Shown: positions 59,409 through 64,000 of the stretch, one piece after another
How positions within the stretch are numbered: position 1 is the stretch's first letter
Layout of the letters: each line of letters opens with the position of its first letter
Source: Danxiaibacter flavus
GTDB lineage: Bacteria; Bacteroidota; Bacteroidia; Chitinophagales; Chitinophagaceae
Length of the DNA stretch: 64,000 nt
Assembly: GCF_041060425.1 (NCBI RefSeq)
Contig: NZ_JAULBC010000005.1
Span: forward strand, 372,001-436,000
Direction: 5' to 3'
Made by a program: the position numbers and the translations under genes
Notes under the pieces: generated by a model
Told to the model about the DNA's origin: nothing
What the model saw: the letters and a program-made list of their open reading frames with translations, nothing else
Database searches by the model: none

Positions 59409-59789
59409 ATGGATACAATGCAACGAATCAGGAACGCCTATAAAATGGCGCGGGATTATCCTTCTCTCATGTCTATGCTTATTGACATTGGAGTTGCTTC
59501 TTATACCGTTGATGTTGCTACCAGCACGGTTTTGTATCGGATGCCCGAAGGGGAAAACGTTATTCACATAAGTGATGTTGTTCCCAGGGAAATTGCAAGA
59601 AGTTTCAATAAAAAACAGGTAACACAAGCGATCAAGGACAAACGTGAAGACAAGATTGATTATCCTGTTTTTATGACCGAGCTTGCAAAATCGGGCGTAC
59701 GGTTTTACGAAGCCACATTGAATGGCATTAGTAAGAAAGTAACTTACATTGGGCCTGATGGTCACTTTGAAGAGAGGATCCCTCTATGA
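59409..59789 (+). CDS. DUF1398 family protein (YbcV-like)
   Basis: A 126-residue cytoplasmic protein with the family pattern: DYPSLMSMLIDIGVASYTVD, VATSTVLYRM, then KKQVTQAIKDKREDKIDYPV, FMTELAKSGVRFYEATLNGI, KVTYIGPDG. The function is unknown; a related phage-borne E. coli protein (YbcV) is uncharacterised. It lies on the nadA strand 100 bp downstream but is likely separate. Inverted repeats follow the stop codon. Confidence 0.87.
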   Translation: MDTMQRIRNAYKMARDYPSLMSMLIDIGVASYTVDVATSTVLYRMPEGENVIHISDVVPREIARSFNKKQVTQAIKDKREDKIDYPVFMTELAKSGVRFYEATLNGISKKVTYIGPDGHFEERIPL

Positions 59790-59792
59790 GCT

Positions 59793-59890
59793 AATATTAT
59801 TAAGCCGGGCATAAGTTTGTTCATCTTTTGTTGAAGCTTGTCATGCAAAAATTTTTATCAGAAGAATAAACAGCCTGGCTTAATAATATT
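59793..59890 (+). repeat. Inverted repeat after DUF1398 with T-run (possible terminator)
   Basis: AATATTATTAAGCCGGGC (59793-59810) and GCCTGGCTTAATAATATT (59873-59890) are 17/18 complementary across a 62-base loop, and TTTTTCTTC follows. The stem begins within 5 bp of the stop. It is unusually long-looped for a terminator. Beyond it, TGTGAATAA (59904) and TTATTCACA (59952) are two exact DnaA-type boxes. Confidence 0.6.
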
Positions 59891-59988
59891 TTTCTTCACC
59901 TGGTGTGAATAAAGCTATGGTTCATGAAAATCGGAATAAGCATCAGGTCGCTTATTCACAATTGCATGTTGATAACCTCTCAGAAATA

Positions 59989-60014
59989 AGAAAGCCATCT
60001 GGAAAGATGGCCTT
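59989..60014 (-). terminator. Terminator of recA
   Basis: AAAGCCATCT and AGATGGCCTT pair around GGAA; on the minus strand a T-rich end (TTTCTTATTTC) follows. It lies 25 bp beyond the recA stop. Confidence 0.8.
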
Positions 60015-60038
60015 CATTTACTAACCCATATAGTTCTA

Positions 60039-61067
60039 TTAATCTTCCTCAGCTTCCTGTAAAACAGAGCCTGCGGGAACATCCATAAGTTTTGCCCTGA
60101 TCTTACCTTCTATTTCATTTGCTAATTCAGGATTGTCTTGCAATAATTTTTTCACTGCCTCACGACCCTGGCCCAGTTTGTTGCTGTCATAGCTGAACCA
60201 GCTACCGCTTTTCTGTACAATGCCAAGATCCACACCCATATCAAGTATCTCACCTATTTTGCTGATACCTTCACCAAACACCAGATCGAACTCTGCAGAA
60301 CGGAAAGGAGGAGCCACTTTATTTTTTACAACTTTTACTTTTATACGGTTACCGATTGCTTCATCACCATCTTTGATCTGTGCCATACGGCGGATATCCA
60401 AACGTACAGAAGCATAGAATTTTAAAGCGTTACCGCCGGTTGTTGTTTCAGGGTTTCCAAACATTACACCGATCTTTTCACGTAACTGGTTAATGAAGAT
60501 ACAAACGGTATTTGTCTTGCTGATAGTAGCTGTAAGTTTACGTAAAGCCTGGCTCATTAAACGTGCCTGTAAGCCCATTTTGCTATCACCCATTTCACCT
60601 TCCAACTCACCTTTCGGTACAAGCGCAGCTACTGAGTCAATTACCACAACATCCAGCGCACCGGAAAGAATTAAGCGGTCAGCAATTTCAAGCGCCTGCT
60701 CACCATAATCAGGTTGAGATATTAAAAGGTTATCCACATCAACACCCAGCTTTTGCGCATAAGCGCTGTCAAAGGCATGTTCGGCATCTATTATCGCACA
60801 AATGCCGCCTTTTTTCTGAGCTTCAGCAATCACATGCGTGGCTACAGTTGTTTTACCTGAAGATTCAGGTCCATATATTTCAACAATTCTTCCTTTTGGT
60901 AATCCGCCTATTCCAAGTGCAGTATCAAGACCGATGGATCCGGTTGAAACTACTTCCAGTTGTTTTTCGGCCTTTTCATTCATCATCATTACACTACCCT
61001 TGCCAAAATCTTTATCTATTTTATCTATCGTGAGCTTGAGTGCTTTAAGTTTTTCTGCGTTTGACAT
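60039..61067 (-). CDS. recA: Recombinase RecA
   Basis: A 342-residue protein collinear with bacterial RecA. Walker A is GPESSGKT (66-73), Walker B VVVIDSVAAL; loop L1 and the conserved GEMGDSKMGLQARLMSQALR and NTVCIFINQLREKIGVMFGN are intact. The C-terminus is acidic (LQEAEED), as usual. It promotes strand exchange and LexA-type cleavage in response to single-stranded DNA. A TAGTTTTG -7 box sits at 61097-61104. No LexA box could be recognised. recX is 2.5 kb away rather than directly downstream. Confidence 0.98.
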   Translation of the reverse strand: MSNAEKLKALKLTIDKIDKDFGKGSVMMMNEKAEKQLEVVSTGSIGLDTALGIGGLPKGRIVEIYGPESSGKTTVATHVIAEAQKKGGICAIIDAEHAFDSAYAQKLGVDVDNLLISQPDYGEQALEIADRLILSGALDVVVIDSVAALVPKGELEGEMGDSKMGLQARLMSQALRKLTATISKTNTVCIFINQLREKIGVMFGNPETTTGGNALKFYASVRLDIRRMAQIKDGDEAIGNRIKVKVVKNKVAPPFRSAEFDLVFGEGISKIGEILDMGVDLGIVQKSGSWFSYDSNKLGQGREAVKKLLQDNPELANEIEGKIRAKLMDVPAGSVLQEAEED

Positions 61068-61375
61068 TATTATTCGTTTTAGAGGTAATGAGAAAACAAA
61101 ACTAATTAATTTATCAATATAATGCTAAAAAATTTAGAATATATTTTGTTCTGCTACACAAAATAAAGGGATATTCAATCAATTTGACTAAGTAGTTTTG
61201 CGTTTCAAAAACATTATATACGTAAGCCAAAGAGTTGGTTTTACGTTGCCGATTTTTGCGTTGCCGTAAGTTATACACAGATATGTGAAGAAGGCTGTGA
61301 ACAAGATGAATGTTGATTTGTTTTAGCATTGAGGCTTGCAAAAAATTGCCGAATCTTTAATCTAAAATTATAAGT
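61068..61375. promoter_or_regulatory. Divergent recA/DinB-family promoter gap
   Basis: 308 bp without a gene. Minus-strand TAGTTTTG (61097-61104) is the likely recA -7 box, with a T-rich stretch but no firm TTG at -33. TTATACACA (61271-61279) is an exact DnaA-type box. No SOS-type palindrome is obvious. Confidence 0.4.
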
Positions 61376-61873
61376 ATGGGAATTGCTCAAATGATGTTGC
61401 CGGAATTAAAACACGAGGCGGCTAATACACGTAAAATACTGGAGCGTTTAAAACAAGCCGAAGATAAGTTCGAGTGGAGACCTCATCAGAAATCTTATAC
61501 CATGGGTCAGTTGGCTAGTCACATCGCCAACCTTACGACGTGGATAACTATGACAATTAACAGTGATGAACTTGATTTAGCCAGTAGTCCGAGAAGGCAA
61601 CCGCTGACGGGTTTTTTGGAGGTGCTGGAGGTTTTTGAAAAGAACCTGGATGAAGCCACGAAGGCACTTGAAGGGGCTGATGACAGCCTGCTAATGAAGA
61701 AATGGACCTTGCGTAAAGGTGATCATGTTATTCTGGAATTACCGAAGGCGGCAGTAATCAGGAGTATGGTATTTAATCATGTTGTACATCATCGCGGTCA
61801 GTTGACCGTATACCTGAGATTGAATGATCTTGCGGTTCCCGGCATGTATGGCCCATCCGCAGATGAGCAATAG
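61376..61873 (+). CDS. DinB/YfiT-like putative metal-dependent hydrolase
   Basis: A 165-residue protein of the DinB four-helix fold. The metal-binding histidines are visible: GQLASHIANL (first His of the motif), and the late VVHHRGQLTVYLR (two His). The opening ELKHEAANTRKILERLKQAE, KFEWRPHQKSYTMG is typical. Many members are thiol transferases or have no known activity; the name does not imply the DNA polymerase DinB. The gene stands alone, divergent from recA, with a strong terminator. Confidence 0.9.
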   Translation: MGIAQMMLPELKHEAANTRKILERLKQAEDKFEWRPHQKSYTMGQLASHIANLTTWITMTINSDELDLASSPRRQPLTGFLEVLEVFEKNLDEATKALEGADDSLLMKKWTLRKGDHVILELPKAAVIRSMVFNHVVHHRGQLTVYLRLNDLAVPGMYGPSADEQ

Positions 61874-61881
61874 CACAAAAG

Positions 61882-61912
61882 AAAACCGGCAGTAATAAGT
61901 GCCGGTTTTTTT
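61882..61912 (+). terminator. Terminator of the DinB-family gene
   Basis: AAAACCGGCA (61882-61891) and TGCCGGTTTT (61900-61909) pair around GTAATAAG, followed by TTT. It lies 8 bp after the stop. The A-run on the other side lets it also serve the opposite strand. Confidence 0.9.
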
Positions 61913-61952
61913 CTGGTTGCGAGGTGTACTCTATGACTGATGCTGATAAAAC

Positions 61953-62270
61953 TTATTTTTCAAGTTTAATTTCGCCCAAATCCGTTGTTTGTCCGTCGGC
62001 TACCTGAACGCCTTCCTTAATCACATCTTTGTAAGGTTCAGTTGCGTCTATCATCACTTTATATGTACCAGCTTTAGCATTTGTAAATGTAAATGCTCCC
62101 CCGCTAATTGTGGCTCTTATAGTGTCTGTAGAAGATAGCGCCCAGGCTTCTTTCGCGCCATCGGCAGGTGTAATAGATCCTTTAATTCCTCCACCCTGCA
62201 GATTGGTGAATGCAAAGAAACCAGCGGCAGATATAGCAAGGGCCGCAAGGCCCAGTTTAACTCTTTTCAT
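61953..62270 (-). CDS. Small secreted carboxypeptidase-regulatory-like protein
   Basis: A 105-residue protein with signal peptide (MKRVKLGLAALAISAAGFFA) and one beta-sandwich of the carboxypeptidase-D regulatory type: GGIKGSITPADGAKEAWALS, GGAFTFTNAKAGTYKVMIDA, then VQVADGQTTDLGEIKLEK. Such domains usually head larger TonB receptors; here it stands alone. The role is unknown, perhaps periplasmic. The upstream gap ends at the kdnB terminator. Confidence 0.82.
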   Translation of the reverse strand: MKRVKLGLAALAISAAGFFAFTNLQGGGIKGSITPADGAKEAWALSSTDTIRATISGGAFTFTNAKAGTYKVMIDATEPYKDVIKEGVQVADGQTTDLGEIKLEK

Positions 62271-62362
62271 ATGTGCTCAATTTAATGTTAAACAATAAAG
62301 GTGAATTCTTTTAGCTTATTGCTATTTTTCAAGTACCATGCCAAGCTGTTGACAACTTTGTT

Positions 62363-62391
62363 AATAAAAAAAGCCACTTGGTGGTGGCTTT
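62363..62391 (-). terminator. Terminator of kdnB
   Basis: AAAGCCAC (62370-62377) pairs with GTGGCTTT (62384-62391) around TTGGTG; on the minus strand a T-run (TTTTTTTATT) follows. It is 9 bp beyond the stop of the gene at 62400. Confidence 0.88.
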
Positions 62392-62399
62392 CATAAATG

Positions 62400-63476
62400 T
62401 TAAAGACGTTTGTACAGTTTTCTTAGCTTTTCACGCGTCATTATCTTTTCCCAGTCTGCGCCGAGTGCGTTTTCCCACAAGGCTTTCATGCCGAGGGAAA
62501 CATTGATCATGGTATCGAACTGTTCGTCGGTCAGATCTTTGCAGATGCCTTCCGGAATATCAATATTATTTTTTTCAACCATTTTCTTGAACTCCGCTGT
62601 TCCTTCAGGATAATATTCTTCAAGATGGTTCATTACTATACAGTTTCCAATTCCATGTTTGGTTCCCAACAGATAGCTTAAGCCATAGCTAACAGCGTGG
62701 GTTACGCCTACCTGGCTATAAGCAATGCTCATTCCGCCGGCATAAGATGCCATCATCAGTTTATCATCACTTTCTTCGTCCCACGTGTCTTTTTCAAGAA
62801 ATACTTCCTGGCAAAGCTCAAGCGCTTTTTCACCATAGCTTTTGCTGAATTCATTCAGGTAAGTTCCTTCCAGACTTTCAACGCAATGGATATAGCAATC
62901 CATTCCCGTATAGAAGCGCTGATTAGCCGGTGCGTTTGCTGTTAATTCAGGGTCAAGAACTATCTGATCAAATGGTGTATAATCAGAGTTCATACCCAGT
63001 TTTTTAGTTGGTCCGGTAAGTACACAGGTTCTGCTTACCTCAGCGCCGGTTCCGCTTAACGTTGGAATACCTACTTTATACACACCGGGTTTCTTTACGA
63101 GGTCCCATCCCTGGTAATCGGCGGATGAACCCTCATTGGTCATCATTAAAGAAACGGCTTTGGCCAGATCCATTACAGAACCACCACCAATGCCAATAAT
63201 ACCACTTACCGTTCCGAATTCTTCTTTTAGGTCTTTGGCCAGTTTATCCACATAAGAGGTCTTAGGTTCGTGTGTTACATCAATATAAATAAGTTTGTCA
63301 TTGCCTTTTAATGGAACTCTGTCAGCCAAAGGTTTTCCTTCGAAAAAGTAATCGACAAAAAATACCATTGGAGCACCGTTTTTGCGGTTAGGAGCAAGAA
63401 TTTCATCCAGTTGGTCAAAACTTCCTCTTCCGAAAATCACATAATTTACCATCCTGAAGTTGCGGAACTGTGCCAT
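62400..63476 (-). CDS. kdnB: 3-deoxy-alpha-D-manno-octulosonate 8-oxidase (KdnB), iron-containing alcohol dehydrogenase family
   Basis: A 358-residue group III alcohol dehydrogenase. The NAD loop GGGSVMD (97-103) and the metal segment FYTGMDCYIHCVESLEGT (188-205), plus HAVSYGLSYLLGTKHGIGN, are intact. Throughout, it follows the remembered sequence of Shewanella oneidensis KdnB (start FGRGSFDQLD, YQGWDLVKKP, GIPTLSGTGAE, LGMNSDYTPFDQI). That enzyme oxidises C8 of Kdo, and the aminotransferase KdnA then makes 8-amino-Kdo for lipopolysaccharide. kdnA is not in this window; the upstream neighbour is recX. A TACCTTCG box lies at 63496-63503. Confidence 0.85.
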   Translation of the reverse strand: MAQFRNFRMVNYVIFGRGSFDQLDEILAPNRKNGAPMVFFVDYFFEGKPLADRVPLKGNDKLIYIDVTHEPKTSYVDKLAKDLKEEFGTVSGIIGIGGGSVMDLAKAVSLMMTNEGSSADYQGWDLVKKPGVYKVGIPTLSGTGAEVSRTCVLTGPTKKLGMNSDYTPFDQIVLDPELTANAPANQRFYTGMDCYIHCVESLEGTYLNEFSKSYGEKALELCQEVFLEKDTWDEESDDKLMMASYAGGMSIAYSQVGVTHAVSYGLSYLLGTKHGIGNCIVMNHLEEYYPEGTAEFKKMVEKNNIDIPEGICKDLTDEQFDTMINVSLGMKALWENALGADWEKIMTREKLRKLYKRL

Positions 63477-63523
63477 AACATTAGATTTTATGCTGCGAAG
63501 GTAATAGTTTGAGTGGCATGGGT

Positions 63524-64000
63524 TTACTCATTTCTGGATGAGATAAGAGTTTTAATAATTTCTTGTATGTCTGATTGTGAATAACCTTTTTGTAAAAGAT
63601 AAGTTGTTGTTTTTACCCTGCACGATTGATCTGTTTCCTTAGTAAGTGTTGATATCTTTTGCCTGGCAAGATCTTCAAGTGTAGCATAGTAATCATCCAT
63701 GTCTATTGAAGCAAGTGCTTCTGTAATGTATTCCTGTGAAATGCCCTTTAATTTTAAAGCATACTGAATCTTTCGTTTTCCCCAATGTTTTAATCTAAAT
63801 TTGGATCCGGCGTATTGAAGGGCAAATCTTTGTTCATTTACAAATCCTTCTTTTACCAGGGAGTGAAGTATTTCTTCGCTTTCAGCAGAATTTAATCCGT
63901 AAGATGCAAGCTTTTCAAGCGTTTCAGCCGGTGAACGCTCCTGATAGGCACAAAAATTGCTGATTTTATGTAGTGCTTTTTGCTTTGTAAGATTGTTCAA
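63524..64000 (-). CDS. recX: Regulatory protein RecX (cut at the right edge)
   Basis: At least 158 residues of a RecX protein; the first visible codon (TTG, 63998-64000) may be internal, so the true start is probably beyond the window. Family marks: AYQERSPAETLEKLASYGL, VKEGFVNEQRFALQYAGSKF, HWGKRKIQYALKLKGIS, then TTYLLQKGYSQSDIQEII, arranged as three helical repeats. RecX binds RecA and limits its filament activity. It is usually beside recA; here 2.5 kb separates them. It is followed by kdnB on the same strand 47 bp later. Confidence 0.88.
   Translation of the reverse strand: MNNLTKQKALHKISNFCAYQERSPAETLEKLASYGLNSAESEEILHSLVKEGFVNEQRFALQYAGSKFRLKHWGKRKIQYALKLKGISQEYITEALASIDMDDYYATLEDLARQKISTLTKETDQSCRVKTTTYLLQKGYSQSDIQEIIKTLISSRNE

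Noticed and set aside
61376..61873. DinB as a translesion polymerase linked to recA
   Set aside because: The protein is a 165-residue four-helix DinB/YfiT-type putative hydrolase, unrelated to DNA polymerase IV.

Overview
The window is about 64 kb of a Bacteroidota chromosome, most likely from a Chitinophagaceae-type soil or freshwater bacterium. The lineage shows in a SusC/SusD pair, type 9 secretion sorting domains (one CHU_C/type B, one type A), Bacteroidota -7 boxes of the TAnnTTTG kind, and families largely typical of the phylum (DUF2480, the ABC1 kinase with TetR, DUF1080). The family assignment is an inference from gene content. I found no rRNA, tRNA, tmRNA, CRISPR array, prophage or insertion sequence.

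Layout. 0-5 kb: the start of susD (cut by the left edge), susC and a LacI regulator, with two identical palindromic operators between regulator and target. 5-12.9 kb: TetR + ABC1 kinase, a secreted-repeat lipoprotein, a U32 (TrhP-type) protein coupled to a ferredoxin, a PAP2 phosphatase, an alpha/beta hydrolase and a LuxR-type regulator. 13-24 kb: cell-surface genes, namely a 1920-residue PKD-repeat protein secreted by T9SS, a LamB-like porin, a T9SS type A protein and a beta-helix protein. 25-31 kb: a two-gene ThrE-type exporter, a UvrD/PcrA helicase and an NdpA-type nucleoid protein. 31-40 kb: a siderophore-type TonB receptor, DUF1080, small secreted proteins, DUF72, AI-2E transporter, DJ-1/PfpI, META plus Nei-like glycosylase, DUF2480. 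40-43 kb: a small accessory patch (Fic protein, DUF2185/Imm33, small membrane protein, AraC-like remnant). 43-49 kb: a Gfo/Idh/MocA oxidoreductase, DHFR-like protein and an ArsR-SRPBCC-DoxX-YdeI operon with a readable promoter and operators. 49-54.5 kb: CorA, YccF, a hybrid histidine kinase and an OmpA lipoprotein. 54.6-64 kb: a 640-bp mosaic palindrome, a PpiD-like chaperone, a DnaA-box-rich gap that is a candidate replication origin, nadA, recA, DinB, kdnB (8-amino-Kdo pathway) and recX (cut by the right edge).

How it fits together. Most genes are housekeeping or envelope functions in short transcription units closed by clear intrinsic terminators. Sugar uptake (LacI/SusCD, LamB-like porin) and surface proteins dominate the left half; DNA maintenance (uvrD, ndpA, recA, recX, nei-like, candidate oriC) is spread over the right. 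The most unusual material is non-coding: at least nine families of dispersed intergenic repeats, many built as inverted pairs, occupy most of the longer gaps. They culminate in the 54.67-55.31 kb palindrome, whose modules recur next to the susC operators.

No single cluster is a clear new defence or biosynthetic system. The best leads are the mosaic palindromes, the candidate origin, the Fic/Imm33 patch, the U32-ferredoxin pair, a Nei-family protein without its catalytic Pro2, and several -7 boxes placed so close to start codons that leaderless transcripts are implied.
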